Source: Pelomonas sp. BJYL3 (GTDB taxonomy: Bacteria > Pseudomonadota > Gammaproteobacteria > Burkholderiales > Burkholderiaceae_C). From it: a DNA stretch of 64,000 nt. The notes under the pieces were generated by a model, which was not told the DNA's origin, made no database searches, and saw only the letters and a list, made by a program, of their open reading frames with translations. Position 1 is the first letter of the stretch. Each line of letters starts with the position of its first letter. The DNA is taken from contig NZ_JANZKX010000005.1 in the NCBI RefSeq assembly GCF_027257975.1, positions 362,278-426,277 of the forward strand. Direction: 5' to 3'. This document shows positions 45,687 to 55,949 of the stretch, in pieces. The translations under genes and the position numbers were made by a program.

Positions 45687-46769
45687 ATGGAACGTCGTTC
45701 CTTCGTGAAGCAGGCTGGCCTGGCAGGTGTTCTGGCAGCCGCTTCGGCACCGGCCATCGTGCATGCGCAAGCGAATATCCGCTGGCGTCTGGCTTCCAGT
45801 TTCCCCAAGTCCCTGGACACCATTTTTGGCGCTGCCGATGTCTTCGCGAAGAAGGTTTCGGAGATGACGGGCGGCAAGTTCCAGGTCTCCGTGCACGCCG
45901 GCGGCGAGCTGATGCCTCCCTTCGGCGTGGTGGATGGCGTGCAGAACGGCACCGTGGAGATGGCGCACACGGCGCCCTACTATTTCTTCGGCAAGGATGA
46001 AACCTTCGCACTGGGTTGCGCCATTCCCTTTGGCCTCAACAGCCGCCAGATGTCTGCCTGGATGGTGGAGGGCAACGGCCTGAAGCTGATGCGCGAGTTC
46101 TATCGCAACTACAACATCATCAACTTCCTGGGCGGCAATACCGGTGCGCAGATGGGCGGCTGGTATCGCAAGGAAATCAAGTCCGTGGCCGACATCAAGG
46201 GCATGAAGATGCGCATCGGCGGCTTTGCCGGCCGCGTGCTGGAGCGCATGGGCGGCGTGCCGCAGAACATCCCCGGCGGCGAAATCTATTCGGCGCTGGA
46301 AAAGGGCACCATCGACGCCGCCGAGTGGGTCGGCCCCTACGACGACCAGAAGCTGGGCTTCAACAAGGTCGCTCCCAACTACTACTACCCCGGCTGGTGG
46401 GAAGGCGGCCCGCAGCTGGACTTCTACATCAACACCAAGGCCTATGACGGCCTGAGCGCCGAGTACAAGGCCATCGTCGAATGCGCGGCCGCCCAGGCCC
46501 ACATCGACATGCAGGCCAAGTACGACGCCAAGAACCCGCAGGCCCTCAAGAGCCTGGTGGGTTCGGGGACCAAGCTGTTCAAGTTCCCGCGCGACGTGAT
46601 GGACCTGGCCTTCAAGGAGTCCATGGCCATCTACAGCGAGCTGTCGGCCAAGAACCCGAACTGGAAGAAGGTCTACGAGGATCTGTCCGCCTTCCGGCGC
46701 GATCAGAACCTGTGGTTCCGTTTCGCCGAAGCCGGCTTCGACGACTTCATGCAGGCTCAAAAGCTCTGA
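45687..46769 (+). CDS. TRAP transporter substrate-binding protein (DctP family)
   Basis: 360 residues with a Tat-type signal peptide (MERRSFVKQAGLAGVLAAASAPAIVHA, twin Arg at 3-4), then a DctP fold: WRLASSFPKSLDTIFGAADVFAKKV, MKMRIGGFAGRVLERMGGVPQNIPGGEIYSALEKGTIDAAEWVGPYDD (with the substrate-anchoring Arg). It resembles 2-oxo acid-type TRAP binders of the TakP kind. No TRAP membrane subunits flank it in this window. Confidence 0.92.
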   Translation: MERRSFVKQAGLAGVLAAASAPAIVHAQANIRWRLASSFPKSLDTIFGAADVFAKKVSEMTGGKFQVSVHAGGELMPPFGVVDGVQNGTVEMAHTAPYYFFGKDETFALGCAIPFGLNSRQMSAWMVEGNGLKLMREFYRNYNIINFLGGNTGAQMGGWYRKEIKSVADIKGMKMRIGGFAGRVLERMGGVPQNIPGGEIYSALEKGTIDAAEWVGPYDDQKLGFNKVAPNYYYPGWWEGGPQLDFYINTKAYDGLSAEYKAIVECAAAQAHIDMQAKYDAKNPQALKSLVGSGTKLFKFPRDVMDLAFKESMAIYSELSAKNPNWKKVYEDLSAFRRDQNLWFRFAEAGFDDFMQAQKL

Positions 46770-46807
46770 GTCCGCCAGCGCCCCGCGGCGCATGGCCTCT
46801 CGCATGC

Positions 46808-46838
46808 AGCCCCCACGCCACCCGGCCTGGGGCTTTTT
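46808..46838 (+). terminator. Possible terminator of the TRAP binding-protein gene
   Basis: AGCCCC pairs with GGGGCT with a 14-nt loop, then TTTTT; 39 nt after the stop codon. Confidence 0.65.
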
Positions 46839-46867
46839 GCTGCCTGTCTCGTTCCGGGTGATGGAAA

Positions 46868-47063
46868 GCCAGAGTCTGAGAGGCGGACGTTTGCCGCCAT
46901 GTGGAATCAGAGCCTCTGATCGTGTGCTTGATCTCAGGGCTCTGGCGGTCAATCTCTCGTACTGCGAAAAGCGAGAAGAGGAGATTGCCGGCTTGAGGCT
47001 GAAATTTCACGATACGCAATCAGCATTTCAGATCGCAAAAAGAAGACCTGCTGCGGCGCAGCA
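46868..47063. ncRNA. Candidate structured RNA or structured control region
   Basis: Six hairpins in 196 nt. Outer helix 46868-46881 with 46932-46946 (about 13 pairs, one bulge), enclosing 46882-46886/46894-46898 (GGCGG/CCGCC) and 46906-46912/46914-46920 (ATCAGAG/CTCTGAT). Then 46950-46959 with 46972-46987, 46999-47005 with 47025-47031 (CTGAAAT/ATTTCAG), and 47049-47054 with 47058-47063 (TGCTGC/GCAGCA). Strand and transcription are unknown. Confidence 0.4.
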
Positions 47064-47144
47064 AGATTTCTCATCATGGTAAAAATCGTTTTGCGATACG
47101 AAATGTGAAAGATAAGTTGTTGATTTGAAAGGAAAAGATTTTTA

Positions 47145-47158
47145 GTCTTATATAAGAC
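47145..47158. promoter_or_regulatory. Perfect palindrome upstream of aceA
   Basis: GTCTTATATAAGAC is its own reverse complement, 14 nt, 82 nt before the aceA ATG. It contains TATAAG/TTATAT and could be an operator overlapping a -10 box. Confidence 0.55.
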
Positions 47159-47239
47159 ATAAGTCACCACAAAAGCTGGCCCAGGCCCTAGATTTGAGTC
47201 CAACGAGTTCTTCGTTTCACATCTCACCAGGAGCTAAGC

Positions 47240-48538
<1,299 letters not shown>

Positions 48539-48592
48539 TCCGCCAACCCCACCGGCAGCCCGGCTCGAGCCCGGGCTCCGGACGGACCCAAA

Positions 48593-48634
48593 GGCAAGGC
48601 CTGACCCCGCGAGGTGTCAGGCCTTGTTGCTTCT
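48593..48634 (+). terminator. Terminator-like hairpin after aceA
   Basis: CAAGGCCTGAC (48595-48605) pairs perfectly with GTCAGGCCTTG (48616-48626), followed by TTGCTTCTTT. A second near-palindrome lies at 48558-48578. Its left arm is also a copy of the dispersed GGCAAGACCTG-type motif. Confidence 0.75.
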
Positions 48635-48696
48635 TTCCGCGGCGCGGCAAAGGCGCGCGCGCCATTCTCAAGCTCGGTGGTCGTGCCCCGTCCCCC

Positions 48697-49839
48697 TCAA
48701 GCGCATGCCTTCAGCAAGCCCTCGTAATCCTGCGCACTCGCCTCCCTCGGATTCGTCCCATGACAGTGATCCTTCAGCGCCCGCTCGATGATGAGGTCGG
48801 CATCCGACACATCCAGTCCCATGTCGGCCAGGCGGGTGGGGAGGGCCAGGTCTTGCGTGCGCTGGCGCAGGGCCTCGGCCAGGGCTTCGGGTGCGGCATC
48901 CGCCAGGCCCATGGCCTGGGCCATCCGCGCCAGCTTGGCCTCCGCCAGCAGGCTCGGATGGCTGGCATTGAAACGCAGCACCGCCGGCAGAAAGACCGCA
49001 TTGAGCGTGCCATGGTGCGCTTTCGGGTGCAGCCCGCCGATCGCGTGGCTCAGCGAATGAACGCAGCCCAGTCCCTTCTGGAAGGCCATGGCGCCCATGG
49101 CGCTGGCGCACATCATCTGCAGGCGCGCGTCGAGGTCATCGCCCTGGTGGACGGCCCGCTCGATGGCCCCCCAGCCCCGGCGCAGTCCCTCCAGCGCGAT
49201 GCCGTCCGCCACCGGATTGAAGGCCGCGGACATGAAGGTCTCCAGGCAGTGGGCGAGGGCGTCCATGCCCGTTGCGGCCGTCAGGCCCGGGGGCAGGGCC
49301 TGGGTGAGGACCGGGTCGCACAGGGCCAGGCGCGGCAGCAGGTGCCAGGAATGGAAGCCCAGCTTGCGGCCGTCGTCCGTGATCAGCAGCGAGCCACGCG
49401 CCACCTCGCTGCCCGTGCCCGCTGTGGTGGGTACCGCGATCAGGGGCAGGGCCTGCGGACCGATGCGTCCACTGCCACCTTCGATGGTCGCGTAGTGGTG
49501 CAGCGGCCCTTCATGCGTGGCCCTCAGGGCCAGGCCCTTGGCCAGGTCGATGCTGGAGCCCCCACCGATGGCGATCAGCCCGTCGCAGCCCTCGTCGCGC
49601 CAATGCTGCCAGGCCTCGCGGACCGCCGCCTCGGTCGGGTTGCCCGGCGTGCCGTCATAGATGGCCAGCGGCCAGCTGCCGAGGCCTTCCAGCGCCAGGT
49701 CCAGCACGCCCGCGGCGCGCACGCCGCGATCGGTGATCACCAGGGGCTTGCGAAAGCCCAGTGCGCGCGCCTCCTCGCCCAGGCGCAGTCGAGCGCCTGC
49801 CTCGAGATAGACGGGATTGACGAAGCGGATCAATGCCAT
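48697..49839 (-). CDS. Iron-containing alcohol dehydrogenase
   Basis: 380 residues of the group III ADH family: DGTPGNPTEAAV, GLIAIGGGSSIDLAKG (NAD binding), IAVPTTAGTGSEV, and metal ligands in ATGMDALAHCLE and HSLSHAIGGLHPKAHHG (Asp, His, His, His). Substrate unknown; relatives oxidise short alcohols or reduce aldehydes. Divergent from the esterase gene. Confidence 0.92.
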   Translation of the reverse strand: MALIRFVNPVYLEAGARLRLGEEARALGFRKPLVITDRGVRAAGVLDLALEGLGSWPLAIYDGTPGNPTEAAVREAWQHWRDEGCDGLIAIGGGSSIDLAKGLALRATHEGPLHHYATIEGGSGRIGPQALPLIAVPTTAGTGSEVARGSLLITDDGRKLGFHSWHLLPRLALCDPVLTQALPPGLTAATGMDALAHCLETFMSAAFNPVADGIALEGLRRGWGAIERAVHQGDDLDARLQMMCASAMGAMAFQKGLGCVHSLSHAIGGLHPKAHHGTLNAVFLPAVLRFNASHPSLLAEAKLARMAQAMGLADAAPEALAEALRQRTQDLALPTRLADMGLDVSDADLIIERALKDHCHGTNPREASAQDYEGLLKACA

Positions 49840-49949
49840 GAGCGGTCCTTCCGGTTTTCAAGCCCTTGCGAGCAGCCCCGGGCCGGTCTGCGAAAATGCC
49901 CGCCCTGGCCGCCGCGCGATGCGCTGCAGCCTAAGCCCTGGAGTCCTCT

Positions 49950-50885
49950 TTGAGTAGCACCTTGTTGACACCGCGCATGGCCGCGGTGCTGGAACGCATC
50001 CACCGTGCCAACCGGCCGGCCTTCCACAGCCTGACGCCCAAGCAGGCGCGCATCGGCTATCTGATGGGCGCCGAGATCCTGGACCTGCCGCGCGCACCGC
50101 TGGCACGCGTCGAGAACCTGACCGTGCCCGGCGCCGAAGGCCCGCTGCAGGCCCGGCTCTATGCGCCCAGCGATGCCGTCCTGCCCGTGCTGCTGTACTT
50201 CCATGGCGGCGGATTCACCATCGGCAGTCTCGAGACGCACGACAGCCTGTGCCGGCAGCTGGCCCTGCGCAGCGGCTGTGCCGTGATCGCGCTGGACTAC
50301 CGCCTGGCACCCGAGCACAAGTTTCCCGCGGCCGTCGACGACTGCTGGGCCGCCATGAAGTGGCTGCCAGGCGCCGCCTCGGCCCTCGGCCTGGATGGCA
50401 GCCGGCTGGCGGTCGGTGGAGACAGCGCGGGCGGCACCCTGGCCGCCGTCTGTGCCCTGCATGCGCGCGACCTCGGCCAGCCGCTGGCCCTGCAGCTGCT
50501 GATCACGCCGGGCACCACGGCCCATGCGGACACGGCCTCGCACAAGTTCTTCTCTCAGGGCTTCCTGCTGGATGCCTCGTCCATCCAGTGGTTCTTTGAC
50601 CACTACATCGAGCATCACCACCGCAAGGACTGGCGCTTTGCGCCGCTGGAGGCCCCGGACCATGCCGGGCTCGCGCCCGCCGCGCTGATCCTGGCCGAAT
50701 GCGATCCGCTGGTGGACGAAGGCCTGGCCTACGGCGACCTGCTGCGCAGCCAGGGCGTGGCGGTGCAGTTGGAGCTCTACCGCGGCGTCACCCACGACTT
50801 CATCAAGATGGGCCGTACCATCCCCGAAGCCCTGCAGGCGCTGGACGCCTGCGCCGAGGCTCTCAAGGAGACCCTGAAGCCATGA
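49950..50885 (+). CDS. Alpha/beta hydrolase of the hormone-sensitive lipase family
   Basis: 311 residues: oxyanion motif YFHGGGFTIGS, DYRLAPEHKFPA, nucleophile GGDSAGG (Ser at about 156), Asp in LILAECDPLVDEG and His in GVTHDF complete the triad. Likely carboxylesterase. The start is TTG at 49950, with TGGAG 8-12 nt upstream; ATG 49977 is an alternative. Overlaps the next gene by 4 nt. Confidence 0.9.
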   Translation: MSSTLLTPRMAAVLERIHRANRPAFHSLTPKQARIGYLMGAEILDLPRAPLARVENLTVPGAEGPLQARLYAPSDAVLPVLLYFHGGGFTIGSLETHDSLCRQLALRSGCAVIALDYRLAPEHKFPAAVDDCWAAMKWLPGAASALGLDGSRLAVGGDSAGGTLAAVCALHARDLGQPLALQLLITPGTTAHADTASHKFFSQGFLLDASSIQWFFDHYIEHHHRKDWRFAPLEAPDHAGLAPAALILAECDPLVDEGLAYGDLLRSQGVAVQLELYRGVTHDFIKMGRTIPEALQALDACAEALKETLKP

Positions 50886-51757
50886 CCCACGTGACCGACA
50901 TGTCCCGACAGGATTTCCGCTGCCTGGAACGCCTGCGCGTGCGCTGGGCCGAAATCGACGCGCAGCAGATCGTCTTCAACGCCCACTACCTGGGCTATTT
51001 CGACACCGCCGTGGGCGCCTACTGGCGCGCGCTGGCCTTGCCCTATGCCGACACCATGAAGGCGCTGGGCGGCGACCTCTTCGTGCGCAAGTCCACCGTC
51101 GAGTACCTGGGCTCCGCCCACTATGACGACCTGCTGGACATCGGCGTGCGCTGCGCCCGCGTGGGCACCACCTCGCTGACCGTGCAGTGCGCCGTCTTCC
51201 GGGGTGACGAGCTGCTGGTGCATGGCGAGCTGGTCTATGTCTTTGCCGACGCCAGCACGCAGCGCCCACTGCCCGTGCCTCAGGCCCTGCGCGACACGCT
51301 GCTGGGCTTCGAGGCCGCAGAGCCCATGGTCAGCGTCCGTGTGGGCGACTGGGACCGGCTCGGCGAGCACGCCGGCGCCATCCGCCAGGCGGTCTTCGTG
51401 CAGGAACAGAAGATCCCGGCCGAGATGGAGTGGGACGCCGCCGATGCCAGCTGCGTGCACGCGGTGGCCTACAACCGCCTGGGCGTGCCCCTCGCCACGG
51501 GGCGCCTGCTGGAGCATGTGCCGGGCGTGGCCAAGATCGGCCGCATGGCGGTGATGCGCAGCATGCGCGGCGCCCGCATCGGCCGCGAGGTGCTGGAGGC
51601 GCTCATGCAGGCCGCGCGTGAGCGTGGCGAGCGCGAGGTGCTGCTGCATGCGCAGCTCTCGGCAGCCAGCTTCTACATGCGCGCCGGCTTCCAGCAGCGC
51701 GGGCCGCTGTTCGAGGAAGCGGGCATCCAGCACGTGGAGATGGTGCGGGGGCTCTGA
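50882..51757 (+). CDS. Fusion of acyl-CoA thioesterase (4HBT) and GNAT acetyltransferase
   Basis: 291 residues. N-terminal half (about 15-140): hot-dog domain with LRVRWAEIDAQQIVFNAHYLGYFDTAVGAYWR (catalytic Asp region as in YbgC/FadM). C-terminal half (about 150-290): ElaA-like GNAT with AIRQAVFVQEQKIPAEMEWD, AKIGRMAVMRSMRGARIGREVL (acetyl-CoA loop) and HAQLSAASFYMRAGFQQRG. The frame is continuous with no break between domains. Coupled to the upstream hydrolase (ATGA). Confidence 0.88.
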   Translation: MTHVTDMSRQDFRCLERLRVRWAEIDAQQIVFNAHYLGYFDTAVGAYWRALALPYADTMKALGGDLFVRKSTVEYLGSAHYDDLLDIGVRCARVGTTSLTVQCAVFRGDELLVHGELVYVFADASTQRPLPVPQALRDTLLGFEAAEPMVSVRVGDWDRLGEHAGAIRQAVFVQEQKIPAEMEWDAADASCVHAVAYNRLGVPLATGRLLEHVPGVAKIGRMAVMRSMRGARIGREVLEALMQAARERGEREVLLHAQLSAASFYMRAGFQQRGPLFEEAGIQHVEMVRGL

Positions 51758-51778
51758 ACCCGCCCCCGCGGCCGGCGC

Positions 51779-52048
51779 TCAGACCGGCACGAACTGCTCC
51801 AGATGCCGCGGTCCCTGGATGAAGGGGGCGAGTGCGGCGGCCAGGGCGGGCTCGGTCTGCGCGCCGGTCTCGGCAGCGTGGATTTCCATCCAGGTCTGCA
51901 GGGCGCCCGCGCCCGCGTCCAGGCGGCGCATCAGGCGCACGCTGCCCGCGGGCACGGCCTGCGTGAAGGCCTGCAGCGCCGCCGCGGCATCCGCCTCGTT
52001 CACGCGGTAGTAGACGAAGCGCTCGACGCCAGGGCGTTCCTGGCTCAT
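51779..52048 (-). CDS. DUF4936 family protein
   Basis: 89 residues with VERFVYYRVNEADAAAALQAFTQA and MRRLDAGAGALQTWMEIH, an acyl- and dimer-type alpha/beta fold. This small family sits beside ygfZ in Burkholderiales. Overlaps the end of ygfZ by 4 nt. Function unknown. Confidence 0.8.
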   Translation of the reverse strand: MSQERPGVERFVYYRVNEADAAAALQAFTQAVPAGSVRLMRRLDAGAGALQTWMEIHAAETGAQTEPALAAALAPFIQGPRHLEQFVPV

Positions 52049-53058
52049 TGCGGCTCCGTGATCTCGTAGGGCAGAGCCTGCTGCGTCAGCGCCGGGCCCA
52101 GTGCCGAGCCCAGGTGCAGGCTGCCGGACTGCAGGGCCGCCAGCTTGGTCTCCACCAGCAGCAGACTGCCCGCACCCTGGACCGCCACACCGGCGACCAG
52201 GCCGGCGGGCTGCTCCGGGTCCTCACTGTGGAAGACCTCCTGTCCGACCTGCGCCGGGGCAGGGCAGGCAAAGGCGAAGGTCCGCCGCTTGATGGTGCCG
52301 CGGTACTGGCTGCGGGCCACGACTTCCTGGCCCGGGTAGCAGCCCTTCTGGAAGTTGACGCCGCCCAGCAGCTCCAGGTTCAGCATCTGCGGCACGAACT
52401 GCTCGACGGTCGGGCTGCGCACCCAGGCCAGGCCGGAGGCGATGTCCAGCGCGGCCCAGTCGGAAGACCCGATGGCCGGCAGTTCAGGCCGCGCCGCATC
52501 GGCCGGGAGCAGCACCAGATAGCGCGCCACGGCGCCGCCCTGCGTGCCGGCATCCGGCAGGCGGGCGCCCCAGGCCTGGCGACCGTCCGGAAGTGCCTTG
52601 CCGAGGGTGGACCAGGTCGCCTCGCTGCCATCGGCACCCAGCCATTGCTGCGCGGTGCGCCCGGCCATGCCCCACACGACCCAGCCGCCGGGCTGGCCGG
52701 CGCTGGCATCGCTGAGCTTGCACTTGGCGCGCATTACGAACATGGCGAGGCGCTTCTGGGTTTGCGGCAGCAGCTCGGCGGGCAGGGCCAGCAGCACGGC
52801 GTCGGTGGCCGGCTTGAAGGCCACCATCGTGGCCAGCAGGCGGCCCTTGGCCGAGCAGTAGCCTGCCAGGCGGGCCTGCTCGGGCTTCTGGAGGGCCAGG
52901 TCTTGCGTCAGCTGGCTGTGCAGGAACTTGGCGGCTTCCTCGCCCTGGGCGGCAATGACGCCCCAGTCGTCCAGAGGGACGGCGCCGTCGATCGGGCCGG
53001 TCAGGGAGGGGCGGGGCAGGGCGGTGGTGGCGGTGGTGCTGGGCGATGCTTGGCTCAT
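52045..53058 (-). CDS. ygfZ: Folate-binding protein YgfZ
   Basis: 337 residues with the diagnostic motif FQKGCYPGQEVVARSQYRG (KGCYxGQE; Cys at about 238). Related to glycine-cleavage T protein; supports Fe-S cluster maturation with tetrahydrofolate. Divergent from mltG with a 99-bp spacer, the usual betaproteobacterial arrangement. Confidence 0.94.
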   Translation of the reverse strand: MSQASPSTTATTALPRPSLTGPIDGAVPLDDWGVIAAQGEEAAKFLHSQLTQDLALQKPEQARLAGYCSAKGRLLATMVAFKPATDAVLLALPAELLPQTQKRLAMFVMRAKCKLSDASAGQPGGWVVWGMAGRTAQQWLGADGSEATWSTLGKALPDGRQAWGARLPDAGTQGGAVARYLVLLPADAARPELPAIGSSDWAALDIASGLAWVRSPTVEQFVPQMLNLELLGGVNFQKGCYPGQEVVARSQYRGTIKRRTFAFACPAPAQVGQEVFHSEDPEQPAGLVAGVAVQGAGSLLLVETKLAALQSGSLHLGSALGPALTQQALPYEITEPQ

Positions 53059-53157
53059 GGGCGAATTATGATTTGCCCGGCCTGCCCCTGGGCGCAGCAA
53101 GGTTGAGCCTTGCCAAGGTCGCCTGCATTGTTCTGTCGCCCGGATACCGACTCCTGC

Positions 53158-54153
53158 ATGTTCAAGTTCCTTCGCACTGTGTTCCTTCTGCTCCTGCTCG
53201 CGGCGCTCGCGCTGGCGGGGGCTGCCTGGTGGTGGCTGCAGCGGCCGCTGACGCTCAATGCGCCCACGGTGGAGCTGTCCATCGAGCCCGGCGCCTCGCC
53301 GCGCGAAGTGGCCGGGGCCTGGGTGCTGGCTGGCGTCCAGGAGGATGCGCGGCTGCTGTACCACTGGTTCCGCTGGTCCGGTCAGGCGCGCCAGATCCGC
53401 GCCGGCAGCTACGAGATCCACCAGGGCATCACCCCCCGCGGCCTGCTCGACAAGATGGTCCGCGGCGAAGAGGTGATGGAGCAGGTGCGCCTCATTGAAG
53501 GCTGGACCTGGCGCCAGTTCCGCGCCGCCCTGGCCAAGGCGCCCGCGCTCAAGCAGACCCTGCAGGACCAGGACGATGCCACCGTGATGAGCCGCCTGGG
53601 CCTGCCCGGCGTCTCGCCCGAGGGGCGCTTCTATCCCGATACCTATGCCTACAGCCGTGGCGTCAGCGATCTCACGGTGCTCAAGCGGGCGCACCAGGCC
53701 ATGCAGCGCAAGCTGGAGGCCGCCTGGGCCGCACGCGCCCAGGGCCTGCCGCTCAAGAGCGCCGAGGAGGCCCTGATCCTGGCCTCCATCGTCGAGAAGG
53801 AGACGGGCGCCGCGGCCGACCGCCCCATGGTGGCCTCGGTGTTCGTGAACCGCCTGCGCATCGGCATGCCGCTGCAGACGGACCCGACGGTCATCTACGG
53901 CCTGGGCAGCGCCTTCGATGGCAACCTGCGCAAGCGCGATTTGCTGACGGACACGCCCTACAACACCTACACGCGCGGCGGCCTGCCGCCCACGCCCATC
54001 GCCATGCCCGGCGTGGCCGCGCTGCAGGCGACGCTGCACCCGGCGCCCAGCAAGGCCCTGTACTTCGTGGCACGGGGCGACGGCAGCAGCGTCTTCTCGG
54101 ACGACCTGGCCGCGCATAATCGCGCCGTCAATCAATACCAGCGCGGCCGCTGA
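53158..54153 (+). CDS. mltG: Endolytic transglycosylase MltG
   Basis: 331 residues: N-terminal membrane anchor (FLRTVFLLLLLAALALAGAAWWWL, about 4-27), LysM-like part, and YceG domain with EGRFYPDTYAYSRG, ILASIVEKETG (catalytic Glu at about 219), LQTDPTVIYGLG, YNTYTRGGLPPTPIAMPG. Terminates peptidoglycan chains. ATG 53158 is the Met at the membrane anchor. Confidence 0.95.
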   Translation: MFKFLRTVFLLLLLAALALAGAAWWWLQRPLTLNAPTVELSIEPGASPREVAGAWVLAGVQEDARLLYHWFRWSGQARQIRAGSYEIHQGITPRGLLDKMVRGEEVMEQVRLIEGWTWRQFRAALAKAPALKQTLQDQDDATVMSRLGLPGVSPEGRFYPDTYAYSRGVSDLTVLKRAHQAMQRKLEAAWAARAQGLPLKSAEEALILASIVEKETGAAADRPMVASVFVNRLRIGMPLQTDPTVIYGLGSAFDGNLRKRDLLTDTPYNTYTRGGLPPTPIAMPGVAALQATLHPAPSKALYFVARGDGSSVFSDDLAAHNRAVNQYQRGR

Positions 54154-54180
54154 GCCCGCGCCTTCCAGGATCCAACAAGC

Positions 54181-54792
54181 GTGAGCGGCCGATTCATTTC
54201 CTTCGAAGGCATCGACGGGGCGGGCAAGTCCACCCACATCGCTGCTGTCAGCGAACGCCTGCGCCAGGCCGGCGCCGAGGTGCTCAACACCCGCGAGCCG
54301 GGCGGCACGCCCCTGGCCGAGCGCCTGCGCGAGCTGGTCCTGCATGAACCCATGGATGTGCTGACCGAGGCCCTGCTGGTCTTCGCGGGGCGGCGTGACC
54401 ATGTGCGCCAGGTCATCGAGCCCGCCCTGGCCGCCGGCCGCACCGTGGTCTGCGACCGCTTCACCGATGCCAGCTTCGCCTACCAGGGCGGGGGCAACGG
54501 CCTGTCGCTGCCGGTGCTCGAGCAGCTGGAGGCCTGGGTCACCGAAGGCCGGCAGCCTGACCTGACGATCTGGTTCGACCTCCCGCCCGCGACGGCCGCC
54601 GCACGACGCGCCGCGGCCCGCGAGGCCGACCGCTTCGAGCAGCAGGACCTGCACTTCTTCGAACGCGTGCGCGCCGGCTACGCCGCACGGGCCGCGGCCG
54701 CTCCGCAGCGTTTCGCCCGGATCGACGCCAGCGGCGACGTCGCCAGCGTGGCGGCCCAGATCGTGGCCGTGCTGGAGCAGCGAGGATGGTGA
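54181..54792 (+). CDS. tmk: Thymidylate kinase
   Basis: 203 residues, GTG start. P-loop [12 protein letters not shown] (about 7-17), [31 protein letters not shown] and lid Arg residues. Phosphorylates dTMP. Overlaps holB by 7 nt. Confidence 0.96.
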   Translation: MSGRFISFEGIDGAGKSTHIAAVSERLRQAGAEVLNTREPGGTPLAERLRELVLHEPMDVLTEALLVFAGRRDHVRQVIEPALAAGRTVVCDRFTDASFAYQGGGNGLSLPVLEQLEAWVTEGRQPDLTIWFDLPPATAAARRAAAREADRFEQQDLHFFERVRAGYAARAAAAPQRFARIDASGDVASVAAQIVAVLEQRGW

Positions 54793-55823
54793 GCATCAAG
54801 GAAGACGGCGCCTTGCCGCTGCCCTGGCTGGGCGCCCCGCTGGGCCATGCCCTGCAGCAGGCGCGTTCACATGCCTTGCTGGTGCAGGGTCCCGAGGGCG
54901 TGGGGCAGCTGGAGATGGCCCTGGCCCTGGCGCAGTCCTGGCTGTGCGAATCGCCCCATGCCACGGGCCTGGCCTGCGGGCGCTGTGCCAGCTGCCATCT
55001 GTTCCAGTCGCGCTCGCATCCCGACTTCCTGCTGCTGGTGCCCGATGCCCTGCGCGAGGCCCTGGGCCTCGAGGCCGACGAGGGCGAAGGCAGCAAGGAC
55101 GGTGAAGGCAAGGCCAGCAAGAGCAAGCCCAGCCGCGAGATCAAGGTCGACGCCGTGCGCGCCATGCTCGGCTTCGCCCAGGTCACGGCGGCCCGCGGGC
55201 GGGCCAAGGTGGTCGTGCTGTTTCCCGCCGAAAGCCTCAACACGGTCGCGGCCAATGCCCTGCTGAAGACCCTGGAGGAGCCTGCCGGCCTGCTGCGCTT
55301 CGTGCTGGCGAGCACGGCGCCGGAGAGCCTGCTGCCCACCATCCGCAGCCGCTGCCAGCCCGTGCCCCTGGGCCTGCCCCCGCGCGAGCAGGCTTTGGCC
55401 TGGCTGGCCGAGCGGGGCGTGGCTTCGCCCGAGGTCCTGCTCGACGCCTGCGGCGGTCGCCCGCAGCAGGCGCTGCAGTGGTCCGAGGACGGCGTGGCGG
55501 CCAAGAGCTGGCTGGAGCTGCCGCGGCGCATCGCCCGCAATGAGTCCGCGGCGCTGGCGGACTGGCCGGTGCCGCGTGCCATCGATGCCCTGCAGCGCCT
55601 GGCCACCGATCTGATCCGGACGGCGCATGGCGCACCGCCGGCCTACTTTCCCCGCGAGTCCCTGCCTGCGCCGCGCAATCCGGAGGCCATGCAGGAATGG
55701 GCGCGTGTGCTCAAGGACGCCGCCCGGCATGCCGAACATCCGCTCAACGCGCCGCTGCTGCTGGAGTCGCTGGTGGGGCAGGGGCAGCGGCTGATGCGGG
55801 TGTCGGTGCGCAAGGAGGGCTGA
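54786..55823 (+). CDS. holB: DNA polymerase III subunit delta'
   Basis: 345 residues of the clamp-loader delta' subunit: [18 protein letters not shown] (lacks a functional Walker A, as usual), zinc motif [10 protein letters not shown], a Lys/Ser/Glu-rich insert (about 93-118), and [21 protein letters not shown] with the SRC motif IRSRCQPV. Coupled to tmk. Confidence 0.93.
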   Translation: MVSIKEDGALPLPWLGAPLGHALQQARSHALLVQGPEGVGQLEMALALAQSWLCESPHATGLACGRCASCHLFQSRSHPDFLLLVPDALREALGLEADEGEGSKDGEGKASKSKPSREIKVDAVRAMLGFAQVTAARGRAKVVVLFPAESLNTVAANALLKTLEEPAGLLRFVLASTAPESLLPTIRSRCQPVPLGLPPREQALAWLAERGVASPEVLLDACGGRPQQALQWSEDGVAAKSWLELPRRIARNESAALADWPVPRAIDALQRLATDLIRTAHGAPPAYFPRESLPAPRNPEAMQEWARVLKDAARHAEHPLNAPLLLESLVGQGQRLMRVSVRKEG

Positions 55824-55949
55824 GGGCGCCCTGCGCACCGCTGAGACCGGGGCCCGGCAGCCGGTTTGCCGAGATGTCCCTTCAATTGCTCACAGATCCA
55901 TCGACCGCGGTCCGCCACCGCGCCTGAGGCATTCGTTACACTTGTCCGC

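Larger units (their letters stand above)
46770..47239. other. Structured, less GC-rich region upstream of aceA
   Basis: 470 bases with no gene. From left to right: a possible terminator (46808-46838), a chain of hairpins (46868-47063), two CGATACG(C/A)AA direct repeats 84 bp apart (47010 and 47094), an AT-rich promoter-like zone, and a 14-bp perfect palindrome (47145-47158). Confidence 0.7.

Noticed and set aside
45687..46769. TRAP binding protein as the target of the DctBD-like pair
   Set aside because: No -24/-12 site was seen upstream of it, while the livH spacer next to dctB has a clear one.
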